From positions 1-7,240 of the forward strand of contig JAICSL010000079.1 in NCBI GenBank assembly GCA_025936955.1: a DNA stretch of 7,240 nucleotides, in the 5' to 3' direction. The position numbers and the translations under genes were made by a program. The notes below the pieces were generated by a model that was given only the letters and a program-made list of their open reading frames with translations, had not been told where the DNA came from and did no database searches. The stretch comes from Nitrososphaeraceae archaeon. GTDB lineage: Archaea; Thermoproteota; Nitrososphaeria; Nitrososphaerales; Nitrososphaeraceae. How positions within the stretch are numbered: the stretch's first letter is position 1; each line of letters begins with the position of its first letter. This document shows positions 1 to 6,323 of the stretch, piece by piece.

Positions 1-1
1 A

Positions 2-910
2 AAAATATCGGTCTTTGACGAATCTGAACAAATTCGTGTCTTATCTAACCCGATAGCTTGGCGAATAATGAAAGTAATCTCAAACAATCCTAAATACCCG
101 GCACAAATTGCCAAGGAGCTTAATATTTACGAGCAGAGTGCCTACTATTATATCAGAAAGTTAGTAAGAATCGGTGCAATAGAAGAGGTTCGAACAGATC
201 TTGTTAGAGGTGGGACTGCAAGGCTTTACCAAGCGTCTAGTCCTTCTTTTGGAATAGAAATGAATTGGGGGGAGAATCCGTTAAGCTTTCAAACTAACTC
301 GTATCAAATACATCAAGCTGCCATTAAATTTTTTAACGAGTATGTAATAAATAACTTATTTCATGGTCTAATCATAGTAGGGGCACCCGATCCACATGGT
401 CCCTATAAATCGTCTGCAAGAGACGGTCATTATGCGGTGCATTTGGCATTTTTCTTGGGAACAATATCAAATCTTCCACCCGAGTTTCTTGTCAAGCTGG
501 ATGTCAATGCAAAGGCAGAAAAGGTTCTTGATGGCCGCAATTTAATTTCCATTGGTGGGCCGGGCACAAATATCGTGACGGCAGAATTCAACAGGTATCT
601 ACCGATCAGATTTAATGAGGAAAACTTCTGGTCTGGTTTAATAGAAAGATCTGGCAGGGTCTATAACATGGATAACCATGGTCTAATTGCAAAAATAAAG
701 AATCCATACAATATTGCTTCTAGCATTATTGTGATTGCAGGTGTAAGGTCAATTGGAACTAAATCTGCAATTATTGCCTTAACTAATTATAGTGACGAGA
801 TATTGAAAAATTATAACAAGTCAGAGGAATGGGCGCTAATAGTCCAAGGCTTTGATATGAATTCCGATGGAAAGATCGATCATGTTGATGTGGTATCATC
901 GACATATTAA
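2..910 (+). CDS. ArsR-type winged-helix regulator with C-terminal S-layer-like domain (5' end outside window)
   Basis: The frame is open from base 2 with no stop, and the 22 codons before the first ATG (base 68) encode the start of the DNA-binding fold (SEQIRVLSNPIAWRIMKVIS). The ATG at 68 is therefore an internal Met and the true start lies upstream of the window. An ArsR/winged-helix domain follows: PAQIAKELNIYEQSAYYYIRK as helix-turn-helix, then a wing ending GGTARLYQAS. After about residue 80 (counting from Met-68) comes a larger domain with GLIIVGAPDPHG, ARDGHYAVH, ISIGGPGTNIV and VIAGVRSIGTKSAI, a pattern I associate with the C-terminal domain of archaeal S-layer proteins. It ends in an EF-hand-like loop (DMNSDGKIDHVD). 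No signal peptide or membrane helix is visible in the part seen, so it is probably a cytoplasmic DNA-binding protein. Ligand and targets are unknown. It converges on rps4. The HTH assignment is firm; the S-layer-like assignment rests on pattern memory. Confidence 0.8.
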   Translation, partial: KISVFDESEQIRVLSNPIAWRIMKVISNNPKYPAQIAKELNIYEQSAYYYIRKLVRIGAIEEVRTDLVRGGTARLYQASSPSFGIEMNWGENPLSFQTNSYQIHQAAIKFFNEYVINNLFHGLIIVGAPDPHGPYKSSARDGHYAVHLAFFLGTISNLPPEFLVKLDVNAKAEKVLDGRNLISIGGPGTNIVTAEFNRYLPIRFNEENFWSGLIERSGRVYNMDNHGLIAKIKNPYNIASSIIVIAGVRSIGTKSAIIALTNYSDEILKNYNKSEEWALIVQGFDMNSDGKIDHVDVVSSTY

Positions 911-918
911 CGCCCCCT

Positions 919-932
919 CACAAAAGAAACAA
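919..932 (-). terminator. Possible T-rich terminator after rps4
   Basis: Directly after the rps4 stop codon the minus strand reads ATTGTTTCTTTTGTG, a pyrimidine/T-rich stretch in the 23-base gap between two convergent genes. Archaeal RNA polymerase commonly stops at U-rich tracts without needing a hairpin, so this is a plausible end for the rps13-rps4 transcript. The longest run is only four T, so support is weak. Confidence 0.25.
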
Positions 933-933
933 T

Positions 934-1422
934 TTATGGATTAGGGGTATTAGACGTCATTAATGAAATTTGGGGTTCTTCTTGTCTTTTTACAGTATAT
1001 CCTGGTAAATCTACAACTCTGTTATTTATAGATACATGACCATGGACCACAATTTGTCTTGCTTGATGCGGAGATTTTATTCCTCCTTTCTTCATGACGA
1101 TCGTTTGAAGCCTCCTTTCAAGAAGATCTTCCACCTTTAAATTCAAGACATCATCGAGCGTAGCATCTTCATTCACCAATCCAACTCGATTCAAGAACCT
1201 TAATAGTGTTGTTTCTTTCCCTTGCCTGACTTCTAATGGCACGGAGAGTAAGGCTCGTGCCTGGTTTCTAAATCTAGCAACCTCTGTCTGTGCCTTCCAC
1301 AGCTCATGTTTATTCCTGAGACCATAAGAACCTAGGATATAAAGTTCAGCACTGAGTTGCTCGGTAGTCCATATTCGCCTAGGTCGATGGAATAATTTTT
1401 TTGGTTTACGAGGATCTCCCAT
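934..1422 (-). CDS. rps4: Small-subunit ribosomal protein uS4 (archaeal type)
   Basis: A 162-residue protein that binds 16S rRNA early in 30S assembly and lies near the mRNA entry side of the small subunit. The N-terminus MGDPRKPKKLFHRPRRIW is the typical archaeal/eukaryotic S4 (S9e) opening. It is followed by a helical region with ELYILGSYGLRNKHELWKA and RFRNQARALL. The S4 RNA-binding domain spans about residues 101-150 (LLERRLQTIVMKKGG, SPHQARQIVVHGHVSINN, VDLPGYTVKR). Length is near that of archaeal S4, and no zinc-ligand cysteines are present. The ATG start sits 30 bases after the rps13 stop, with only a weak GTGA (minus strand, 1427-1430) as Shine-Dalgarno-like element, so it is probably co-transcribed with rps13. 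In many archaea rps11 follows rps4; here the next gene is the convergent regulator, so the cluster ends at rps4. Confidence 0.97.
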   Translation of the reverse strand: MGDPRKPKKLFHRPRRIWTTEQLSAELYILGSYGLRNKHELWKAQTEVARFRNQARALLSVPLEVRQGKETTLLRFLNRVGLVNEDATLDDVLNLKVEDLLERRLQTIVMKKGGIKSPHQARQIVVHGHVSINNRVVDLPGYTVKRQEEPQISLMTSNTPNP

Positions 1423-1452
1423 ATCTTCACACTTTGTTTATTTCTTGACTAT

Positions 1453-2028
1453 CTAACCTGATCCCTCAGCTGATTTGCCTGTTTTGGTTGGTGTAGCTGC
1501 TACTCCTCCCGTTGGTGTTTTGGGAGTTGAAGCGGCTGAGGAGACAGAAGTACCTATTGCCGGACTAGCTGCGGTTGGTTTACTGAGCTTCTTTACCCCT
1601 ACTGCCCCTCCTCTTCTGCCGGTAGTCCGCGTACATTGACCACGCACTCTTAAACCAAACATGTGTCTATAACCACGCCAGCTCATTACAGTTTTTTCTC
1701 GATCTATGTCATTTGAAATGGCAAAATCAAGATCGGAAGTAATAATATGCTGATCCGATCCTGTATCTGTATCCTTTCTCCTATTCAAATACCATCCTGG
1801 CACTCCTGATTTTGAGGGGTTCCTAATAGCAACCTCGATATCTGACAGTTCTTTATCAGTCAAAAAACCTACGCGGATATTTGGATTTATATTTAAAGAG
1901 TATAGCAAAACTTGTGCAATGTTATAACCAATCCCCTTAACTTGACTGAGGGCTACAATTACTTTCTTGCTGCCATCAATATCCTTACCTGCAATTCTAA
2001 GGATGTATTTATATTCCGATGCTGACAA
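1453..2028 (-). CDS. rps13: Small-subunit ribosomal protein uS13 (archaeal type) with low-complexity C-terminal tail
   Basis: A 191-residue protein of the 30S head, which contacts 16S rRNA, the P-site tRNA and the bridge to the large subunit. Archaeal S13 features are SEYKYILRIAGKDIDGSKKV at the start, the helix-hairpin-helix segment VKGIGYNIAQVL (about 30-41), PGWYLNRRKD, SWRGYRHMFGLRVRGQ and TTGRRGGAVGV (about 135-145). The usual QRTR reads QCTR (131-134). From about residue 149 the protein changes into a tail of about 43 residues rich in Ala, Thr, Ser, Pro and Gly with scattered Lys, probably disordered; this is why it exceeds the roughly 150 residues common in archaea. The start is TTG: an in-frame TGA lies four codons upstream, no ATG lies between, and the reading from TTG matches the family start. 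A TATA-like element 28 bases upstream fits a leaderless transcript. Confidence 0.95.
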   Translation of the reverse strand: MSASEYKYILRIAGKDIDGSKKVIVALSQVKGIGYNIAQVLLYSLNINPNIRVGFLTDKELSDIEVAIRNPSKSGVPGWYLNRRKDTDTGSDQHIITSDLDFAISNDIDREKTVMSWRGYRHMFGLRVRGQCTRTTGRRGGAVGVKKLSKPTAASPAIGTSVSSAASTPKTPTGGVAATPTKTGKSAEGSG

Positions 2029-2052
2029 GTATAAGCATCAGCATGAGTCCGC

Positions 2053-2060
2053 AATAAAAA
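2053..2060 (-). promoter_or_regulatory. Putative TATA box of rps13-rps4
   Basis: The minus strand reads TTTTTATT, centred about 28 bases before the TTG start codon of rps13. Archaeal TATA boxes are typically centred about 26-28 bases before the transcription start, so initiation would fall at or next to the start codon, giving a leaderless or near-leaderless mRNA. This agrees with the absence of a Shine-Dalgarno motif before that TTG. The purine-rich BRE expected just upstream is not convincing. Confidence 0.5.
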
Positions 2061-2210
2061 CTATGCTAGATCTCTTATCACACATAGTTATTTGGATTCT
2101 TTTTGTTGTCTGTTGATATTCCACAATTTATATCATAACAAATGTTCCAATCATCTGGCTTTTCAAACCGTGAAGAGATTCATAATAGTCTGAGCAATTT
2201 TAAAAAATAT

Positions 2211-2222
2211 AGTAATATTACT
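2211..2222. repeat. 12-base perfect palindrome in the divergent promoter region
   Basis: AGTAATATTACT is its own reverse complement; symmetry stops beyond these 12 bases. It lies between the two divergent promoters, about 150 bases from either TATA candidate, where an operator would be plausible. The region is very AT-rich, so chance is a real alternative, and no second copy was noticed nearby. Confidence 0.3.
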
Positions 2223-2355
2223 TTACATGAGTTAGACAATGCCTCTAACATATGATAATAATCGTAAAATAGAAACCTTTAGTACAAGAATATATATAAA
2301 TAAAATTACTGTTAATATGCTAAACTGTTTATTGATCTTTTCCTATAATGATATC

Positions 2356-2363
2356 TTTAAATT
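2356..2363 (+). promoter_or_regulatory. Putative TATA box of the pair A ATPase gene
   Basis: TTTAAATT is centred about 29-30 bases before the TTG at 2389, the same geometry as seen for rps13 and for the gene at 5514. It predicts transcription starting at or just before the TTG, which supports that codon as the translation start. There is no Shine-Dalgarno-like motif between this element and the TTG. Confidence 0.5.
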
Positions 2364-2388
2364 TACCGCACAAGCGCCGTTCCATTAA

Positions 2389-4047
2389 TTGAATACCAGT
2401 AATATCAAAGATTTCGTTCATCATTCATACTTGTCTTCACCAACATATAAAGAACTAATACGCGGTGTTCCTAAAGCTTACAAACAGATCAAAACACTGG
2501 GAGACCTACTTGGTGTCAATTACAAACATATAACAGTGGATGAGCAACTTCGCGGTAACCTCATATTAAAGATGAGAAGAGGTGAAAATCCGTACTCAGG
2601 CATTATTGGCTATGATGATGATGTTGTTCCTGGAGTTAACAGAGCTATCTTGTCAGGACATGAAATGCTTTTTATTGGCCAAATTGGACAAGCAAAGACA
2701 AAAATAGCAGAATCGATCGCGAAAAGTTTGCTTTCACCAATTCCAATAGTTCAAGGAACTATTACAAATGATATCCCAACGTCAATTGATGAAGAACATC
2801 TCATTTCCCTTCTAACCGATTCAGACTTTTTTCAACGTTCGCCTGAATTTAGGGTTTCTAAAGATTGTGAGGAAATTATTAGGAACAACAAGTTAGATAC
2901 AAGAATTGAATGGTTAGATGGTGCAAGCAGATATAGATACATCCTGGCCACACCAGATATCTCTGTAAAAGACCTTGTTGGGCAAATTGATGCTATTAAA
3001 ATCGCCAAGAAAGGTGTCGAGATTTATGATATTGAATCATATTCTCCTGGTCAATTACTACAAGCAAGACATGGCATTTTATGTGTTGATGAGCTTCCAG
3101 TATTAGACTCACGAAAACAGGTAGCATTATTAAGTGTTATACAGGAAGGTAAATTCACGACTGGCTCATATCCTATAATTTTCAAACCTAATGCTAAGAT
3201 TTTTGCAACAGCAAATCCAATAGATTATACTCATTCTGGTAAAATAATAGAACCATTATTTGATAGATTACGAAGTCAGATATATACACACTATCCACTA
3301 AAAATAGATGATGAAATGCTTATCATTATTCAGGAAGCGCGAACGCCAGATACCTCAAACGCATTTTTACCTATATTCATTCTGAAAACTATAGCAATAA
3401 TTATGAACTTAGCTAGAAGACATCCTAACATTAGTCAAGATAAGGGGGTAAGTGTAAGAATGGGAGTTCATTCAATAGAACTATTGATAGGTGAAGCAGA
3501 AAGAAATAGGTCAATATTAAACTCTGTGAAGGCAGTACCTAGATTTTGCGATATTTATTGTCTACACCAGTCATCTAAATTCGAATTAAATGATATCGAT
3601 GATACTCCGCGGAATAGAAGAGAAACCTTAGAATCGATAATTGACAGTGCAATTAAGGAGGTCTCATTAGAATATGTCAAGAGGATCTCTCCTCAACAGA
3701 TCATGAAAGTAAAAAATGAATTTAATCCAGATAAAATATTTCTTGTATCGCAAGGTATCCTTGGACATAAGAGCTCTGAGATAATTAATTATGAATCACA
3801 GTTATCACAATTTTCTGAGTTAAAACAAGTTGTAAATGAATGCACAGCATATATTAAATATGAACAAGAACGGTTTGTGGAAACAGCTAAAAAATTTGGA
3901 ATAATAACTGATACGATTTCGCTATCATCGGATCTAAATAGTGAGTTTAGGGCTTCCGTTACTGAATTGATTTTGGAAGGATTTAGATATTATGAGCCGC
4001 CTTTGTTAGCCAGAAAGGATAACAGCTACGGAATTGCACATTCGTAA
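2389..4047 (+). CDS. ChlI/MoxR-like AAA+ ATPase (pair A)
   Basis: A 552-residue cytoplasmic AAA+ ATPase of the magnesium-chelatase-I/MoxR branch. An N-terminal region of about 70 residues (KTLGDLL, VDEQLRGNLILKM) leads into YSGIIGYDDDVVPGVNRAIL. The core shows a variant Walker A GQIGQAKT (97-104), with Ala where the last Gly is usual, TPDISVKDLVGQIDAIK (188-204), Walker B ILCVDELP (230-237), sensor 1 ATANP (273-277), arginine finger FDRLR (291-295) and a sensor-2-like SVRMGVHSIELL (355-366). The C-terminal 180 residues are mostly helical and unassigned. The GQAKT-type P-loop and overall order match a family often annotated in bacteria as a magnesium-chelatase or sigma-54-interacting ATPase and paired with a VWA gene, as here. 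No chlorophyll or cobalamin gene is visible, so true chelatase function is not implied. The TTG start directly follows an in-frame TAA (2386-2388); the next in-frame ATG is at codon 62, inside conserved sequence. Confidence 0.9.
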   Translation: MNTSNIKDFVHHSYLSSPTYKELIRGVPKAYKQIKTLGDLLGVNYKHITVDEQLRGNLILKMRRGENPYSGIIGYDDDVVPGVNRAILSGHEMLFIGQIGQAKTKIAESIAKSLLSPIPIVQGTITNDIPTSIDEEHLISLLTDSDFFQRSPEFRVSKDCEEIIRNNKLDTRIEWLDGASRYRYILATPDISVKDLVGQIDAIKIAKKGVEIYDIESYSPGQLLQARHGILCVDELPVLDSRKQVALLSVIQEGKFTTGSYPIIFKPNAKIFATANPIDYTHSGKIIEPLFDRLRSQIYTHYPLKIDDEMLIIIQEARTPDTSNAFLPIFILKTIAIIMNLARRHPNISQDKGVSVRMGVHSIELLIGEAERNRSILNSVKAVPRFCDIYCLHQSSKFELNDIDDTPRNRRETLESIIDSAIKEVSLEYVKRISPQQIMKVKNEFNPDKIFLVSQGILGHKSSEIINYESQLSQFSELKQVVNECTAYIKYEQERFVETAKKFGIITDTISLSSDLNSEFRASVTELILEGFRYYEPPLLARKDNSYGIAHS

Positions 4048-4057
4048 TAACAATGGT

Positions 4058-5434
4058 ATGAGAAGATTTTCTTATTTCCTTTATAAAAAAGACACTGGGA
4101 AAAAGAAAAAAAGCGAAGAAAGGCAAGGAGAGCAAAATATTTCAAATGATAAAATGTTAGACAAACTGCTTGAAGCAGTTGGTAGAGAAGCATTAAGAGA
4201 ACAAACTCCAAGCCTACATGAACTGGAGCAGACTCTGCAAGATGTTATTATGGATTATCATCAGAAACAATCTAAGAATAATGAGCAACAAGAATGGAGA
4301 CAATACAGGATGGACCATCCCAATGTCGAAGCAACTCAAACTCCTGGACTGCCCATAATAAGTCATTTAATAGAGAAAGGATATCTAAAGGACTCGCCAA
4401 AATGGCTTACTAAGAAAGGTTTTATGAATGTCGGCGACAAGATTTTGAACAATGTAATGAAAACTCTAAAGACCGACACTCTTGGTCTACATGAGAGTTC
4501 ATGGGTAGGATATGGGACTACAACTTTGGATACAACAAAGAAGTATGAACCGGGAGATGACCAGCGATTGATTAATGTACCTCTTTCCTTATTAAATACG
4601 GTACAACGAATCTCAAAGGATAAGGGCCGATTTGATCTTCCTCTTCATATTGGTATAGATGACTGGGAACAGTCTGAAACAAAGGAAGATGTCAGAGTAG
4701 CTATAGTGTACTGTATTGATCTAAGCTCTACTATGCGTTATTCCACTATGTTTGGAGATTTGAGTAGAATTGAGGCTGCCAAAAGAGCACTTTGGAGTCT
4801 GGTGCTTCTAAATCAGAAATTTTTCTCTTCAGATTCTATTTATATTGTTGGATTTGGAGCATTAGCTTCAAAAATCCCTCCTCAAGATGTACCATATTTG
4901 AAGACGTTCGAACCTGGTTCTGACTTTTTACATTACACAAATTATCAGGCAGCTTTCAGATTAGCCAGTAAATTACTGCTAAAGGACTATGCTAGAAATA
5001 GGCGAATAGTGCTTGTAACAGATGGCCATCCAAGTGCATGCTTTATTGACACTAAGATAGAACAAGATAACATCTTGGCTCTAAAGCCATATTCTACGTT
5101 CTACTTACCTGATAAAAATGCACTAAATTCTATAAACAAGAACTACGATATGACCATCGACATGAGTTTAGGAGATCTGGTCTATCTTTGCTATCGTCAT
5201 AGACAAGTGGACCAATATATAGGAAATAGGACAATTATGGAAGCTAAAAAATGCCACAGGCTCGGGATTGAAATCGACACCATAATGATAAGTGAAGATG
5301 ATTTATTATTAGGATATATTAATGAAATGGAAAAATGCGTCAAAGGAAGATCATATTACATTAATCCTTCAATGATAGACAAAGTACTCCTGACTGACTA
5401 TTTGACCAATAAAAAATCAATTATACGATCTTAA
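4058..5434 (+). CDS. VWA-domain protein, partner of the pair A ATPase
   Basis: A 458-residue protein when started at ATG 4058; an in-frame TTG at 4034 would add eight residues and overlap the ATPase gene by 14 bases. I prefer 4058 because MRRFSYFLYKKD resembles the (M)xRFxYxxxDG opening of bacterial relatives. A Lys/Glu-rich charged stretch follows (about 12-85), then a middle region with HESSWVGYGTTTLD and PLHIGIDDWEQSE just ahead of the VWA fold. The VWA domain (about 213-430) has MIDAS residues DLSST (221-225, a D-x-S-x-T variant of DxSxS), a candidate metal-contact Thr in HYTNY (294) and VTDGHPS with its Asp at 322. VWA domains with MIDAS bind Mg2+ and dock onto partner proteins. No signal peptide or membrane helix is seen, so it should be cytosolic. 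It follows the ATPase stop by 10 bases and is probably translated from the same mRNA. It may hold the client or regulate the ATPase ring, like ChlD with ChlI. Confidence 0.9.
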   Translation: MRRFSYFLYKKDTGKKKKSEERQGEQNISNDKMLDKLLEAVGREALREQTPSLHELEQTLQDVIMDYHQKQSKNNEQQEWRQYRMDHPNVEATQTPGLPIISHLIEKGYLKDSPKWLTKKGFMNVGDKILNNVMKTLKTDTLGLHESSWVGYGTTTLDTTKKYEPGDDQRLINVPLSLLNTVQRISKDKGRFDLPLHIGIDDWEQSETKEDVRVAIVYCIDLSSTMRYSTMFGDLSRIEAAKRALWSLVLLNQKFFSSDSIYIVGFGALASKIPPQDVPYLKTFEPGSDFLHYTNYQAAFRLASKLLLKDYARNRRIVLVTDGHPSACFIDTKIEQDNILALKPYSTFYLPDKNALNSINKNYDMTIDMSLGDLVYLCYRHRQVDQYIGNRTIMEAKKCHRLGIEIDTIMISEDDLLLGYINEMEKCVKGRSYYINPSMIDKVLLTDYLTNKKSIIRS

Positions 5435-5480
5435 ACGTAAAATTTTGTTAAATTGAGAAGAAAGAACATATGTCCATTAG

Positions 5481-5488
5481 TTTTTATG
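5481..5488 (+). promoter_or_regulatory. Putative TATA box of the pair B genes
   Basis: TTTTTATG lies in the 79-base gap after the VWA gene, centred 29-30 bases before the ATG at 5514. The gap is much larger than that within either pair, and the geometry matches the two other TATA candidates. This suggests pair B has its own leaderless promoter, without excluding read-through from pair A. Confidence 0.45.
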
Positions 5489-5513
5489 TATAGCACTACT
5501 GAAATCTATTGAA

Positions 5514-6320
5514 ATGACAGATATGGATATCAATTATCTTGATTGGAATGATGCTTTAGACGTATTAGGTAGGGCTTATAAAATAGGATTATTTGCATTA
5601 ATAATAGGCCCAAAGGGAACAGGCAAAACTACTCTTGTGAGAAAATTTGCAAGTCTGTTGAAAAAAAAACTATATTCTGTAAACTTTAGCCTTCGTACGA
5701 GAGAATCCCATCTAATCGGTACGAAGACTCTTGATAAAGGAGATATCAGCTTTGTTGAAGGAATACTTGTAAAATCTATGCGAGATGATAGCTTGCTTTA
5801 TCTTGATGAGCTAAATGCGGCAGAACCGGATGTATTATTGAGACTTGACGAAGCCCTTGATGACAGAAGACAGTTAGTATTAAAAGAAGCAGAAGGTCAG
5901 ATTGTTAATGCTGTAGATAATTGGTTTGTAGTCGCCACAATTAATCCTTTGTCACATGTTGGAACTAAAGAATTGCCTCCACAACTTCTCAGTAGATTCC
6001 CCGTCAGATTGAAGCTATTCTATCCTCCAGAAGAAGTAGAATTTGACATTGTCAAAAGACATATAGCACTTGACAATTCAAAAATAAGTGATATAAAACG
6101 TGCAATTAGACTTGCTAATAGTTTACGAGAAGCAGCTGCTGTAGAAGAACTGTATTACAGTCCTAGTTTAAGAGAGACTATTGCTTTTGCTAAACTGCTC
6201 AATACAGGAGTGTCTGCTAGATATGGGGCGGAAATTGTCTATGCTAATGCTTATGATCAATGGGGTGAGGTAGAATATCAAAAAGTTATAGACATGATAA
6301 CATCAATTTTTGGTGACTAA
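5514..6320 (+). CDS. CbbQ/NorQ-type MoxR AAA+ ATPase (pair B)
   Basis: A 268-residue AAA_5-type ATPase, the normal size for CbbQ/NirQ/NorQ proteins, made almost entirely of one AAA+ module. Walker A is GPKGTGKTT (32-40), Walker B LLYLDELN (94-101), sensor 1 ATINP (141-145), arginine finger LLSRF (158-162) and sensor 2 SPSLRE (216-221). RTRESHLIGTKTL (61-73) is the usual segment between Walker A and B. Known relatives form hexameric rings that act with a VWA partner: CbbQ-CbbO reactivates Rubisco and NorQ-NorD is needed to mature nitric oxide reductase. The following gene looks like such a partner. It is clearly different from the pair A ATPase in length, P-loop and lack of N- and C-terminal extensions, so the two are not a recent duplication. 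ATG 5514 is the first good start after an in-frame TAG at 5478-5480. The client is not evident; the name norQ would overstate what is known. Confidence 0.9.
   Translation: MTDMDINYLDWNDALDVLGRAYKIGLFALIIGPKGTGKTTLVRKFASLLKKKLYSVNFSLRTRESHLIGTKTLDKGDISFVEGILVKSMRDDSLLYLDELNAAEPDVLLRLDEALDDRRQLVLKEAEGQIVNAVDNWFVVATINPLSHVGTKELPPQLLSRFPVRLKLFYPPEEVEFDIVKRHIALDNSKISDIKRAIRLANSLREAAAVEELYYSPSLRETIAFAKLLNTGVSARYGAEIVYANAYDQWGEVEYQKVIDMITSIFGD
6312..6316 (+). promoter_or_regulatory. Shine-Dalgarno-like site that may set the TTG start at 6324
   Basis: GGTGA, inside the last codons of the pair B ATPase gene, matches the core of the archaeal Shine-Dalgarno sequence (GGAGGTGAT type) and leaves a 7-base spacer to the TTG at 6324. 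It favours that TTG over the ATG at 6354, where no comparable site is seen, and suggests internal initiation on a shared mRNA. Confidence 0.4.
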
Positions 6321-6323
6321 CAT

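Larger units (their letters stand above)
2029..2388. other. AT-rich divergent intergenic region (rps13 / pair A ATPase)
   Basis: This 360-base stretch separates two divergently transcribed units. It holds a TATA-like element for each gene at about 28-30 bases from its start codon, further TATA-like runs at 2126-2133 (minus-strand ATATAAAT) and 2289-2300 (tatatataaata type) that could be alternative distal promoters, and a perfect 12-base palindrome at 2211-2222. I found no tRNA or recognisable structured RNA. A 37-codon plus-strand frame at 2142-2255 has no supporting signal. Confidence 0.7.

Noticed and set aside
68..70. ATG as start of the regulator gene
   Set aside because: Codons upstream to base 2 are open and encode the first helix of the winged-helix domain, so this Met is internal.
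2142..2255. Plus-strand frame of 37 codons (MFQSSGFSNREEIHN...) in the intergenic region
   Set aside because: No Shine-Dalgarno motif is present, the nearest TATA-like run is too close to its ATG for a leaderless start, and the translation resembles nothing known. Frames this short are expected by chance.
4034..4036. TTG as start of the VWA gene
   Set aside because: It is possible, but the ATG at 4058 gives an N-terminus (MRRFSY) that fits the family opening and avoids the 14-base overlap with the ATPase gene.
4026..4211. Minus-strand open frame of 61 codons
   Set aside because: It lies opposite the start of the VWA gene, has a Leu/Phe/Cys-rich translation typical of the reverse of AAA/GAA-rich coding sequence, and has no promoter or recognisable domain.
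2389..6320. True magnesium chelatase or cobaltochelatase operon
   Set aside because: No large H/CobN-type catalytic subunit and no tetrapyrrole synthesis gene is present in the window. Similarity is to the AAA+/VWA parts only.
2389..6320. The two AAA+ genes as a recent tandem duplication
   Set aside because: They differ in length (552 versus 268 residues), P-loop type and flanking regions, so they belong to separate subfamilies.
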